Positions 30,027-39,803 of a DNA stretch of 49,649 nt are shown here, piece by piece (the stretch's first letter is position 1; the number at the start of each line of letters is the position of its first letter). The DNA lies in contig NZ_JAAFKG010000038.1 in assembly GCF_013299185.1 (NCBI RefSeq), positions 1 through 49,649 on the forward strand. Direction: 5' to 3'. The position numbers and the translations under genes are program-made. The notes under the pieces were generated by a model, which saw only the letters and a list, made by a program, of their open reading frames with translations, was not told the origin of the DNA and searched no databases. The DNA comes from Microcoleus sp. bin48.metabat.b7b8b9.023 (GTDB lineage: Bacteria; Cyanobacteriota; Cyanobacteriia; Cyanobacteriales; Microcoleaceae).

Positions 30027-33000
30027 ATGTTAGATAATTTCCCGGATAGGTGCATTCACGAACTATTTGAGTTCCAAGTAGAGCGATCGCCTGATGCCAT
30101 TGCCGTAATTTTTGAAGGGAAGCAGCTAACTTATCAGGACTTAAACTCTCAAGCTAACCAGTTGGCACATTATCTGAAGACTGTGGGTGTTGGGCCAGAG
30201 GTATTGGTGGCAGCCTGTGTGGAGCGATCGCTGGAGATGGTTGTAGGTCTATTAGGTATTCTGAAAGCAGGGGGAGCTTATGTACCGCTAGATCCGCATT
30301 ATCCGGCAAATAGACTGGCATTTATGTTGGAACATTCCCAAACGCCAGTGTTGCTTACACAACAGCATTTAGTCGGGTCTCTTCCCTCACATCAAGCGCG
30401 TGTCATCTGTTTGGATGGAAATTTAGAAACTGTCGATCGCTCCAGAGACGAAAATCCAGACAGTGGGGTGACATCGGATAATTTAGCTTATGTGATTTAC
30501 ACATCCGGCTCTACTGGTCAACCGAAGGGAGTAGCGATCGAACATCGGGGTGCTGTCAACACTCTACTCGATATCAACCAACGCTTTGAAGTGGGAGCGG
30601 GCGATCGGGTCTTAGCTCTATCTTCCCTGAGCTTTGACCTATCCGTATATGATATTTTCGGCTTGCTGGTAGCAGGAGGAACGGTTGTAATCCCTCAAGT
30701 ATCAGCAACGCCAGATCCAGCTCACTGGGTCGATTTGATAGTGCAAGCACAAGTCACTATTTGGAACTCTGCACCGGCATTGATGCAGATGCTGGTAGAT
30801 TATGCGGCTGTTCATAGCAAAGATTTATCTTCGTCTCTGCGATTAGTCCTTCTCAGCGGCGATTGGATACCTTTGACTTTGCCCGATCGAATCAAAAATT
30901 TAGTTTCTACTAGGTGGGTGTCGCAAAGTTTAGATTTAGATATTGAACCTCAGTTGAGTAGGGCGGGCGTCCAGCCCGGCCAGTGCCTTGATTCAAGGTC
31001 TCAGCTAGACCAATCTTTAATCCCTGCTGTCATCGGCTTAGGAGGTGCAACGGAGGCTTCCATTTGGTCGATTTTATATCCCATCGACACAATAGACCCC
31101 ACGTGGAAAAGTATCCCTTACGGTGGGTCAATGACCAACCAGCATTTTTATGTGCTCGACGAAGCGATGGAACCATGTCAAGAGGGAGTAGTCGGGGGGC
31201 TTTATATTGGGGGAATTGGTTTAGCCAGGTGCTATTGGCGAGATGAGGAAAAGACTAGCAAACGCTTCATCACTCATCCCCATACAGGCGATCGGCTTTA
31301 CTGTACGGGCGATTTGGGTAGCTATCTGCCGGATGGCAACATCGAGTTTATAGGCCGCATCGACCACCAAGTGAAAATTCGCGGTTTCCGCATTGAGCTA
31401 GGCGAGATTGAAGCGGTGCTGGGACAACACCCCGACGTGCAGGTAGCAGTGGTAGCAGTACAAGAAGATGTCCCCGGACAGAAGCGCTCGATCGCCGCTT
31501 ATGTTGTTTCCAAGGTCACCGCAGAACGAATACCCTTTAAAAGCGAGTGTTTAGCAGAATTTGATGGCGATCGCTCAGTTAAGCTAGAAACAGAGGATAT
31601 ATCGATCGGTGGGATTTGCGCGATCGGAGTGCCAGATAATTGGTCAAAAGGTAAACGCCTGCACTTGCGCCTCGTGCTACCGGGAGATACCGAAGAGCGA
31701 TGTTTTGAGGGAACTGTCGCTTGGTGTCAAGGAAATCAGGCAGGAATTGAGTTATCTCTCACAGCGAGTGAAAAAGCTGTGATTCAGCAGAGTATCGACT
31801 ACCTCCTAGAAACTCAAGGCTTCTTAAAATTTTTGCAACGCACGACAGCGGGCAAGTTGCGTAACTTCCTGAAAGATAAGTTGCCAGACTATATGGTGCC
31901 TTCCAGCTTTGTGTTCCTGAAAACCATGCCGCTCACGCCCAACGGCAAAATAGACCGTCAGAAGCTACTAGCGCCTGCCATTAAAATTCCCGAACTAGGA
32001 CAAGATTATGTCGCACCTCAAACTCCTGTGGAAGATGTGGTGGCAGGAATCTGGGCCGAAGTTCTGGGACTAGAGCGAGTGGGTATTCGCGACAATTTTT
32101 TAGAATTGGGAGGTCACTCTCTGCTAGTCACGCAGATTGCAACTCGAATCCGAGACACTTTCCAGGTAGAGTTACCTTTGCGTACCTTGTTTGAGTCTGC
32201 CACAGTCGCCGATCTGGCTCGCAATCTGGAAATCGCCACTCAAAAATCTCCAACACCCCAGCCTTCCTCGATTCAACCGATTTCGCGGCATCGGGACTTA
32301 CCTCTATCCTTCAGCCAGCAACAACTGTGGTTTTTATGTCAACTGGCTCCCGATCTACCTTTTTATAACGAACCGATTACCATTCGCCTACCTGGTCCCG
32401 CCAACATTGCTGCTCTGGAGCGCAGCATCAACGAAATCATCAAGCGTCACGAAATTTTGCGATCGACCTTTGCTCTCGTGGATGGGCAGCCAGTGATGGT
32501 GATTAAAGATGCCTTTAATTTCACCCTGCCAGTGGTGAATATTGGGGAATTGCCAGAGGCAGAACGGGAGTCTGAAGCATTGCGGCTGGCAACTTTGGAA
32601 GCGCAGCAGCCTTTTGACCTTACTGAAGACTCACTGCTGCGGGGTACTCTCATGCGGTTGGGCGAGGCGGATTACAGGTTGTTCCTGACCATACACCACA
32701 TCGCGATCGATGGTGTTTCTCTGTACAGCTTGTTTATGAAGGAACTGGCGACACTCTACAGCGCCTTTTGTTTGGGCTGGCGATCGCCCCTGCCAGAACT
32801 GCCGGTTCAGTTTGCGGACTTTGCCTATTGGCAACGGCAATGGCTACAGGGAGAGGTGCTGGAAAACCAACTGAGATACTGGAAACAGCAACTAGCGAAT
32901 CTGTCAACGCTGCAACTGCCCACCGATCGATCGCGATCGCCAATCCAAACTTTTCGGGGTGCAAGGCAATGTCTAGCGCTACCTCAAACTTTGAGCGAGG

Positions 33001-35510
33001 CGATCGCGAAATTGAGTCAGAAAGAAGGCGTTACCCTCTACACGACACTGCTGGCAGCGTTCAAAACCTTGCTCTATCGCTACACGGGACAGACCGATAT
33101 TGTTGTAGGCACTGTCACCGCAGGACGCAACCAGCCGGAGATTCAGCAGCTAATTGGGTGCTTCGTCAACACTTTGGTACTGCGTACCGATTTCAAGGAC
33201 AACCCGACTTTCCGGCAGTTGCTCGAAAGGGTGCGAGAAGTTACTTTGGAAGCATTTGCTTGCCAAGATGTGCCTTTTGAGAAGTTGGTAGAAGCACTGC
33301 AACCGGAGCGAAATTTGGGTCAAAACCCGCTGTTCCAAGTTGCTTTTGTTCTCCAACCCCCAATGTCAGGCGTTAATTCGATTCTGAATTGGAGCCAGTT
33401 AGATATTGATACTGAAACGGCAAAGTTTGATTTAACCCTGGAATTACAGGAGACATCGGAGGGCATAGTCGGTCGTTTTGAGTACAGCATAGATTTGTTT
33501 AATGCTGACACGATCGATCGGATGGTTGGACATTTCCAAACCCTGCTGGAAGGAATCGTCTCTAATCCAGAGCAAAAAATCTCAGAATTACCCCTTTTAA
33601 CTGAGTGGGAACGGCAGCAGTTAGTAGCGTGGAATAATACCGCAACCGATTACCCTCAAAATGCGTGCATACACCAGTTGTTTGAAGAGCAGGTAGAGCG
33701 ATCGCCCGATGCTATTGCCCTAGTATTTGAAGACCAACAACTTACCTATAAAGAGCTGAACCAACGAGCAAACCAGTTAGCGCATTATCTGGGCAAATTA
33801 GGTGTCACCGCTGAAGTAATGGTGGGGATTTGTGTAGAGCGTTCCTTGGAGATGGTAGTGGGACTGCTGGGCATTCTCAAAGCTGGCGGGGCTTATGTAC
33901 CACTAGATCCAGCTTATCCGCCAGAGCGTTTGGCCTTGATGTTAGAAGATGCCCAAGTACCAGTGCTGTTGACTCAGAGGCGGTTAGTTGAATCTCTTCC
34001 CAAACACCAAGCGCGAGTTGTCTGTCTGGACACAGATTGGGAAATTATTGAGCGACAGAGTGAGGAAAATCCTGAATTCAGCTTAACCTCTGAGAACCTG
34101 GCTTATGTGATTTACACTTCCGGGTCTACAGGGAAGCCAAAAGGCGTACTTGTCGGGCATCGAGGACTATGCAACCTGGCTATAGCACAGATTCAGATAT
34201 TCGACGTACAACCGAACAGCAGAGTTCTCCAATTTGCTTCCTTGAGCTTTGATGTTGCAACTTCCGATTGGGTGATTACCTTGTGTTCGGGGGCAACTCT
34301 CTGTATCGCAATCAATAATGCTCTTTTGGCAGGTTCTGATTTGATTGAGGTATTGCGCGATCGAGCTATTACCCACATTGAATTACCAGTAGCAGTCTTG
34401 GGAGTTGTTCCTTTTGAAGAGCTTTCTACATTGCAAACAATTATTGTTGGGGGAGAAACTGTTTCCGTCGATGTTGTGGCTAAGTGGGCACCGGGTCGTC
34501 GATTCTTTAACGCTTATGGGCCGACCGAATCCACCGTTTGTGCAACGATCGCCGAATGTACCGATAGTCAAGAGCCGCCGTCCATCGGTCGCCCGATCGC
34601 CAATACGCAAGTTTATCTGTTGGATGCCCATTTGCAGCTTGTGCCGATCGGCATTCCCGGAGAAATCTATATTGGCGGTGCAGGTTTAGCGCGGGGCTAC
34701 CTCAACCGACCTGAACTAACTGCGGAACGCTTTATTCCCAACCCCTTTAGCAACGAACCGGGTTCTCGCCTCTATAAAACAGGCGACTTAGCTCGCTACT
34801 TACCCGATGGCAATATCGAATTTCTAGGCCGCATCGATCACCAAGTAAAAATTCGGGGCTTCCGCATCGAATTAGGAGAAATTGAGGCGGTATTAAGCCA
34901 ACACCCAGATGTGCAGGAGTCTCTAGTTATCAGCCGCTCCGATGTCTCCGGCAACCAGCGCTTAGTCGCTTATATTATTTCCAACCTCGGACTAGAACAC
35001 ACAGATATCGGCAGTTGGCGCAACTTTTTGAAGCAAAAACTGCCCGACTATATGGTGCCTTCTAGCTTTGTATTTTTGCCTAATTTCCCACTTACACCCA
35101 ATGGCAAAGTAGACCGTAAGGCACTGCCTGAACCTGAGGCTATTAACCCAGAGTTGTCAGCAACTTATGTGGCTCCTAAAACTGAGATAGAACAAACTAT
35201 CGCTACTGTTTGGCAACAGCTATTACACTTGGAAAAAGTAGGTGTAGATGATAATTTCTTCGATTTAGGAGGTCATTCATTATTGATGGCTCAGGCTCAC
35301 AGCCAACTGCGCGAAGTGGTGGACAGAGATGTGTCAATCGTTGAAATGTTTAAATATCCAACCATCAGCTCTTTGGCTAAATATTTAAGTGAGGAGGCTG
35401 CGGAACAATCCTCTGTTGGGTCAAGTCAAGAGCGGATCAAAAAACAAAAAGATGCCATGAACAGCCAAAAGCAAAAACAAGCGCTAAAGGGAAAGAATAA
35501 AAATCGATAA
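30027..35510 (+). CDS. NRPS, A(Cys)-[PilZ]-PCP-C-A-PCP
   Basis: A two-module nonribosomal peptide synthetase of 1,827 residues with no N-terminal C domain, so module 1 loads. A1 (about 5-655) has YIYTSGSTGQPKG-type A3, SLSFDLSVYDIFG, NSAPALM, LLSGDW and LGGATEASIWS. Read against GrsA these give DLYNLSLIW, the known cysteine code. A1 holds two insertions: about residues 298-332, and a PilZ-like domain at about 497-597. PCP1 has LGGHSLL. The C domain (about 750-1190) has HHIAIDG at 890-896, LCL-like. A2 (about 1215-1700) gives DVSEIGAVC, which I cannot assign. PCP2 has LGGHSLLMAQ. The Lys/Gln-rich tail (last 30 residues) may dock to the PKS. An RBS (AAGGA) lies 10 bp before ATG 30027. The PKS gene follows after an array of REP repeats. 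Confidence 0.95.
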   Translation: MLDNFPDRCIHELFEFQVERSPDAIAVIFEGKQLTYQDLNSQANQLAHYLKTVGVGPEVLVAACVERSLEMVVGLLGILKAGGAYVPLDPHYPANRLAFMLEHSQTPVLLTQQHLVGSLPSHQARVICLDGNLETVDRSRDENPDSGVTSDNLAYVIYTSGSTGQPKGVAIEHRGAVNTLLDINQRFEVGAGDRVLALSSLSFDLSVYDIFGLLVAGGTVVIPQVSATPDPAHWVDLIVQAQVTIWNSAPALMQMLVDYAAVHSKDLSSSLRLVLLSGDWIPLTLPDRIKNLVSTRWVSQSLDLDIEPQLSRAGVQPGQCLDSRSQLDQSLIPAVIGLGGATEASIWSILYPIDTIDPTWKSIPYGGSMTNQHFYVLDEAMEPCQEGVVGGLYIGGIGLARCYWRDEEKTSKRFITHPHTGDRLYCTGDLGSYLPDGNIEFIGRIDHQVKIRGFRIELGEIEAVLGQHPDVQVAVVAVQEDVPGQKRSIAAYVVSKVTAERIPFKSECLAEFDGDRSVKLETEDISIGGICAIGVPDNWSKGKRLHLRLVLPGDTEERCFEGTVAWCQGNQAGIELSLTASEKAVIQQSIDYLLETQGFLKFLQRTTAGKLRNFLKDKLPDYMVPSSFVFLKTMPLTPNGKIDRQKLLAPAIKIPELGQDYVAPQTPVEDVVAGIWAEVLGLERVGIRDNFLELGGHSLLVTQIATRIRDTFQVELPLRTLFESATVADLARNLEIATQKSPTPQPSSIQPISRHRDLPLSFSQQQLWFLCQLAPDLPFYNEPITIRLPGPANIAALERSINEIIKRHEILRSTFALVDGQPVMVIKDAFNFTLPVVNIGELPEAERESEALRLATLEAQQPFDLTEDSLLRGTLMRLGEADYRLFLTIHHIAIDGVSLYSLFMKELATLYSAFCLGWRSPLPELPVQFADFAYWQRQWLQGEVLENQLRYWKQQLANLSTLQLPTDRSRSPIQTFRGARQCLALPQTLSEAIAKLSQKEGVTLYTTLLAAFKTLLYRYTGQTDIVVGTVTAGRNQPEIQQLIGCFVNTLVLRTDFKDNPTFRQLLERVREVTLEAFACQDVPFEKLVEALQPERNLGQNPLFQVAFVLQPPMSGVNSILNWSQLDIDTETAKFDLTLELQETSEGIVGRFEYSIDLFNADTIDRMVGHFQTLLEGIVSNPEQKISELPLLTEWERQQLVAWNNTATDYPQNACIHQLFEEQVERSPDAIALVFEDQQLTYKELNQRANQLAHYLGKLGVTAEVMVGICVERSLEMVVGLLGILKAGGAYVPLDPAYPPERLALMLEDAQVPVLLTQRRLVESLPKHQARVVCLDTDWEIIERQSEENPEFSLTSENLAYVIYTSGSTGKPKGVLVGHRGLCNLAIAQIQIFDVQPNSRVLQFASLSFDVATSDWVITLCSGATLCIAINNALLAGSDLIEVLRDRAITHIELPVAVLGVVPFEELSTLQTIIVGGETVSVDVVAKWAPGRRFFNAYGPTESTVCATIAECTDSQEPPSIGRPIANTQVYLLDAHLQLVPIGIPGEIYIGGAGLARGYLNRPELTAERFIPNPFSNEPGSRLYKTGDLARYLPDGNIEFLGRIDHQVKIRGFRIELGEIEAVLSQHPDVQESLVISRSDVSGNQRLVAYIISNLGLEHTDIGSWRNFLKQKLPDYMVPSSFVFLPNFPLTPNGKVDRKALPEPEAINPELSATYVAPKTEIEQTIATVWQQLLHLEKVGVDDNFFDLGGHSLLMAQAHSQLREVVDRDVSIVEMFKYPTISSLAKYLSEEAAEQSSVGSSQERIKKQKDAMNSQKQKQALKGKNKNR
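30920..31022 (+). repeat. In-frame insertion of consecutive short palindromes inside A1
   Basis: Between A4 and A5 of the first adenylation domain about 35 residues are added relative to the normal fold. Their DNA contains three near-contiguous palindromes: GGGCGTCCAGCCC, CCTTGATTCAAGG and GTCTCAGCTAGAC (30965-31009). This looks like an intergenic-type repeat captured in frame, not ordinary coding sequence. Confidence 0.55.
31517..31815 (+). other. PilZ-like domain encoded within the adenylation domain A1
   Basis: Residues about 497-597 of the NRPS interrupt A1 after the A8 region (KIRGFRIELGEIEAV and AAYVV) and before the C-terminal A10 lysine motif (PLTPNGKIDRQK). Seen are EDISIGGICAIG (the D/NxSxxG motif), KGKRLHLRLVLPG, GTVAWCQGNQAGIEL and a final helix EKAVIQQSIDYLLE, in PilZ order. 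The first c-di-GMP motif RxxxR appears as RIPFK, so one arginine is a lysine. Confidence 0.68.
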
Positions 35511-35529
35511 CTCTAAATTTTCCAAATGA

Positions 35530-35702
35530 GGTACGTAGTTGCGCTCTTAGGTACGTAGTTGCGCTTCAGCGCTCCGGAAGGAGGCTCAAGCCCAACAACA
35601 TACCATCCCGAAAGAGGGCTCAAGCCCAACAACATACCATCCTCAAAGAGGGCTCGCATCCCAACAACATACCTAAGAGGGCTCGCATCCCAACAACATA
35701 CC
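35530..35702. repeat. Family-1 REP array between NRPS and PKS genes
   Basis: Two forward partial or full units (GGTACGTAGTTGCGCTTCAG at 35550) are followed by four reverse units ending in CCCAACAACATACC. Stems vary as GCGC/GCGC, GGGCT/AGCCT and degenerate GGCTCGCATCC. It is situated between the stop of the NRPS and the start of the PKS. Confidence 0.85.
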
Positions 35703-35743
35703 GATTCAATTGTCCAAAGTATTGTTACCAGGAAAGAATCAAA

Positions 35744-38700
35744 ATGGATAACTCTGAAAAAACCACCCAATCTTCTCTAGAAGGTATCGCGATCGTCGGC
35801 ATGGCGGGTCGCTTTCCTGGCGCGAAAAATGTTGATGAATTTTGGGAAAACCTGCGTGATGGTGTGGAATCTATTTCTTTCTTCTCGGAACAAGAACTAG
35901 AATCTTTCGGGATTGAGCCATCAGTCGTGCACGATCCTCGCTATGTAAAAGCCAGAGCGGTACTAGCAGATATTGAGTTGTTTGATGCTTCATTCTTTGG
36001 GTTGAATCCTAGGGAAGCTGAAATCACAGATCCACAGCACCGCTTTTTCTTGGAGTCGGCTTGGGAGGCTCTAGAAAATGCGGGCTACAACTCCGAAACT
36101 TACGAAGGTTCGATTGGGGTATACGCAGGCGCAGGGAGTTTCAATACTTATTTTTTGAATAACCTTTATCCTAATCGTCAGCTTAGAGAATCGGTTGGAG
36201 ATTTCCAACTTACGATCGCCAATGAGAAAGATTTTCTGTCAACTCGCGTTTCTTATAAATTAAACTTGAAGGGGCCGAGTGTTACTGTCCAAACAGCCTG
36301 TTCGACTTCATTAGTTGCGATCGGCATGGCTTGCCAAAGTTTGCTAAATTACCAATGCGATATGGCTTTGGCTGGTGGCGTGTCTATAGGTGTCAATCAA
36401 AAGACAGGCTATTTTTATAAAGAGGGCATGATTCTTTCTCCAGACGGGCACTGTAGAGCTTTTGATGCTAGTGCACAGGGAACTGTTAGCGGTAGCGGTG
36501 TGGGAATTGTGGTTTTGAAAAGATTAGAGGAGGCGATCGCAGATGGAGATTACATTCATGCGGTAATCAAAGGTTGCGCTATTAATAATGATGGTGCTGT
36601 GAAAGCTGGCTACACAGCTCCTAGTATAGACGGTCAGGCGCAGGCGATCGCAGATGCCTTAGCACTAGCCGAGATTCCCCCTGAAACCGTCACCTATATA
36701 GAAGCTCACGGCACCGGAACACCCCTGGGCGATCCGATCGAAATCGCTGCGCTGACGCAAGCTTTCTCTGTGGAAACTAAGAAAAAAGGCTTTTGTGCGA
36801 TCGGTTCGGCAAAAACCAATATCGGACATTTAGATACTGCGGCTGGTGTCGCTGGCTTAATCAAAACTGTCCAGGCTCTCAAACACCAGCTAATACCCCC
36901 TAGCTTGCATTTTGAACAGCCAAATCCTAAGATTGATTTTGCCAACAGTCCTTTTTATGTCAATACCCAACTTTCCGAATGGAAAGCAGGTAAATCACCC
37001 CGTCGTGCTGGAGTTAGTTCTTTTGGCATTGGTGGAACAAATGCTCATGTAGTTCTTGAAGAAGCGCCTCTTGTAGAAGCATCAGGAGAATCTCGCCCAT
37101 CGCAACTGTTAGTTTTGTCGGCAAAAACTAGCTCGGCACTTGATAGTGCTACTGCCAACTTAAGCAAGTATTTGAAACAAAACACCGATGTAAATTTGGC
37201 TGATGTGGCTTACACGCTGCAAGTCGGTCGCAAGGCTTTTAACCATCGGCGCATAGTGGTTTGCAATGACAGCCAAGATGGTTTAACAGCCCTTGAGAAT
37301 CTCGATTCAAAACGAGTTTTTACCAACTTCCAAGAGTCCAAAAATCCACCTGTCGTATTTATGTTTTCAGGACAGGGTTCCCAGTACATCAATATGAGCT
37401 TGGAGGTTTATCAAGTTGAACCAACATTTCGCGAACAGATGGATCTATGTTCGGAAATACTGAAACCTTACTTGGGCCTTGACTTGCGCCACGTACTTTA
37501 TCCAAGCGCAGCAGAAGCAGAAGCAGCTACCAACCAACTAACACAGACTGCGATCGCACAACCTGCATTATTTGCGATCGAATATGCTTTAGCTAAATTG
37601 TGGATGTCTTGGGGAGTGCATCCTCAAGCAATTATTGGTCATAGCATTGGCGAATATGTAGCAGCTTGTTTGGCTGGCGTGTTCTCCTTGGAAGAGGGCT
37701 TATCCTTGGTAGCTGCACGAGGTAAATTGATGCAAGAACTGCCTGCTGGTTCCATGCTTGCAGTGCCACTTACAGAACAGCAAGTCAAACCCTTACTCGG
37801 CAATAAGCTGGATCTAGCTGCGATCAATGGAGCATCTCTAAGCGTGATTTCAGGTGCCATCGATGCCGTAGATGAATTGGAACAAAAACTAAAAGAAAAA
37901 GGTGTAGAGTGTCGCAGGTTGCACACATCCCATGCCTTTCATTCACAAATGATGGAGCCAATTTTAGAGCCATTTACCGAAGAGGTGAAAAAAGTCAAGC
38001 TCAAATCACCAAAAATTCCCTACATATCCAATGTTACTGGGAATTGGATTACAGCAGGGGAGGCAACAAGCCCCAGTTATTATGCTCAACACCTGCGTCA
38101 AACAGTAAGGTTTGCAGAGGGTTTACAACAGCTATTAAACCAGCCCAATCAAATATTGCTAGAAGTGGGCCCCGGACGGACATTGAACGCGCTAGCAAAA
38201 CAACACCAAAATAAGCCATCTCAACAGATTATACTTTCTTCATTGCGCCATCCGCAAGACCAAAACTCAGATGTAGCTTTCTTACTTACTACATTGGGTC
38301 AACTCTGGTTAGGAGGAGTACAAATAGATTGGTCTCAATTTTATGCTGATGAGCAGCGTTATCGTCTCCCATTGCCAACCTATCCGTTTGAGCGCCAACG
38401 TTACTGGATTGAACCACCAGGAATCGAGCAACCGATTCAAATTGGATCTTTACCCGATGACAATTCCCCAAATGTAGATTCAGCACAACTCCATTCTCGG
38501 CCGAATCTACAAAATACTTATAGTGTTCCTAGAGATGAAACTGAGCAAACTATTGCTGCGATATGGCAAGAATTTCTGGGAATTGAGCAAGTGGGAATTG
38601 ATGATGACTTTTTTGATTTAGGAGGGGATTCATTATTAGCAGTTCAACTAATAACTAAGTTAAACGAAAAACTGCAACAAAACTTGTCTCCCCACAGCCT

Positions 38701-39592
38701 GTTACAATCATCAACTATTGCAGCTTTGGCTGAATTAATTAAAGATGATTCCGGGTTGTCTGCGAGCGATAATCGGCAATCCCAGTCAGCTTCTGAGTCC
38801 TTATTAGTGGAGATTCGGCGGGGGAGTTTGAAACAACCTTTGTTTTTAGTGCATCCGGTAGGCGGACACGTTTACATTTATCGGGATTTGGCACGTTATC
38901 TCGCTTCAGAGCGGCCTATTGTGGGAATACAAGCACCTGCTGCGGTTGATGAAACAGATGCCTGTACTACTGTTGAGGAAATGGCGACTCGCTATATCGA
39001 AGCGCTGCGGATTCGCCAACCTGAAGGGCCCTATTTCCTAGGAGGTTCTTCCTTTGGTGGCACGGTTGCTTTTGAGATGGCGCAACAACTGAATGCGATC
39101 GGTCAAAAAGTAGCATTGCTAACTCTGATAGATACTCCTGGCCCCGGTCAAATGCCTGTTTTAGCGAGAGAAGATGATACAGCTATTCTGGTTTATATAC
39201 TAGGTGTTGGTTTCGATCTGTCTCTTTCTTTGGATGTCCTCCAACAGCTTGAGCCAGATGACCAACTTCTCTACTTTTTGGAGCAAGTAAAGATTGCTAA
39301 TAGGGTAGTTCCTCCCGATTTTGGATTGCCTGAAATTCGTGAGTTTCTTCATCTGTTTAAAGTACACGGTCAAGCTATGCGAAATTACATCCCTCAAGCT
39401 TATCCGGGTCGAATTATCTTTTTTCGTGCTAGCGAACAAAATGAAGTTAATCCTAAAAATCCTGAATTGCCATGGATTGATGTGGCTGGGGGAGGGATAG
39501 AGGTTCGAGAGGTACCGGGAAATCATATTACTATGAATTACCCTCCTCATGTTCAGGTTATGGCCGAACAACTTAGAGGATTTATTGATTAG
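35744..39592 (+). CDS. Type I PKS, KS-AT-ACP-TE
   Basis: A 1,282-residue modular polyketide synthase. KS (about 12-440) has TACSTS with Cys186, EAHGTGTPLGDP and KTNIGHLDTAAG. AT (about 540-845) has FSGQGSQY, GHSIGEY with Ser634, and SHAFHS, which predicts malonyl-CoA. ACP has DLGGDSLLAVQ with Ser963. The C-terminal thioesterase (about 1020-1282) has HPVGGHVYIYRDL, GGSSFGGTVAFE with Ser1103, and GNHITMNYPPHV with the catalytic His. No KR, DH, ER or MT domain is present, so one malonate extension should leave a beta-keto group before TE release. The RBS AGGAAAG lies just upstream of ATG 35744. It is directly downstream of the NRPS, so the dipeptide is presumably transferred here. Confidence 0.96.
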   Translation: MDNSEKTTQSSLEGIAIVGMAGRFPGAKNVDEFWENLRDGVESISFFSEQELESFGIEPSVVHDPRYVKARAVLADIELFDASFFGLNPREAEITDPQHRFFLESAWEALENAGYNSETYEGSIGVYAGAGSFNTYFLNNLYPNRQLRESVGDFQLTIANEKDFLSTRVSYKLNLKGPSVTVQTACSTSLVAIGMACQSLLNYQCDMALAGGVSIGVNQKTGYFYKEGMILSPDGHCRAFDASAQGTVSGSGVGIVVLKRLEEAIADGDYIHAVIKGCAINNDGAVKAGYTAPSIDGQAQAIADALALAEIPPETVTYIEAHGTGTPLGDPIEIAALTQAFSVETKKKGFCAIGSAKTNIGHLDTAAGVAGLIKTVQALKHQLIPPSLHFEQPNPKIDFANSPFYVNTQLSEWKAGKSPRRAGVSSFGIGGTNAHVVLEEAPLVEASGESRPSQLLVLSAKTSSALDSATANLSKYLKQNTDVNLADVAYTLQVGRKAFNHRRIVVCNDSQDGLTALENLDSKRVFTNFQESKNPPVVFMFSGQGSQYINMSLEVYQVEPTFREQMDLCSEILKPYLGLDLRHVLYPSAAEAEAATNQLTQTAIAQPALFAIEYALAKLWMSWGVHPQAIIGHSIGEYVAACLAGVFSLEEGLSLVAARGKLMQELPAGSMLAVPLTEQQVKPLLGNKLDLAAINGASLSVISGAIDAVDELEQKLKEKGVECRRLHTSHAFHSQMMEPILEPFTEEVKKVKLKSPKIPYISNVTGNWITAGEATSPSYYAQHLRQTVRFAEGLQQLLNQPNQILLEVGPGRTLNALAKQHQNKPSQQIILSSLRHPQDQNSDVAFLLTTLGQLWLGGVQIDWSQFYADEQRYRLPLPTYPFERQRYWIEPPGIEQPIQIGSLPDDNSPNVDSAQLHSRPNLQNTYSVPRDETEQTIAAIWQEFLGIEQVGIDDDFFDLGGDSLLAVQLITKLNEKLQQNLSPHSLLQSSTIAALAELIKDDSGLSASDNRQSQSASESLLVEIRRGSLKQPLFLVHPVGGHVYIYRDLARYLASERPIVGIQAPAAVDETDACTTVEEMATRYIEALRIRQPEGPYFLGGSSFGGTVAFEMAQQLNAIGQKVALLTLIDTPGPGQMPVLAREDDTAILVYILGVGFDLSLSLDVLQQLEPDDQLLYFLEQVKIANRVVPPDFGLPEIREFLHLFKVHGQAMRNYIPQAYPGRIIFFRASEQNEVNPKNPELPWIDVAGGGIEVREVPGNHITMNYPPHVQVMAEQLRGFID

Positions 39593-39595
39593 GTA

Positions 39596-39800
39596 GGTAC
39601 GTTGTTGGGCTTTAGCCCTCTTTCGGATCTCTGAAGCACAACAACGTGCCTTTCGGAGCTCCCAAGCCCAACAACGTGCCTTTCGGAGGGCTAAAGCCCA
39701 ACAACGTGCCTTTCGGAGGGCTAAAGCCCAACAACGTGCCTTTCGGAGGGCTGAAGCCCAACAACGTACCTTTTGAGGGCTAAAGCCCAACAACGTACCT
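39596..39800. repeat. Family-1 REP array upstream of the RAYT gene
   Basis: One forward unit (GGTACGTTGTTGGGCTTTAG, CCCTC) is followed by six reverse units of about 37 bp, reading TTTCGGAGGGCTAAAGCCCA then ACAACGTGCC. The last unit ends 3 bp before the RAYT start codon. Minus-strand open frames here are a by-product of the repeat. Confidence 0.9.
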
Positions 39801-39803
39801 TTT

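Noticed and set aside
39200..39793. Minus-strand open frame of 197 codons rich in RKARCWA
   Set aside because: Its repetitive part is a translation of the REP array, and the rest is antisense to the PKS thioesterase.
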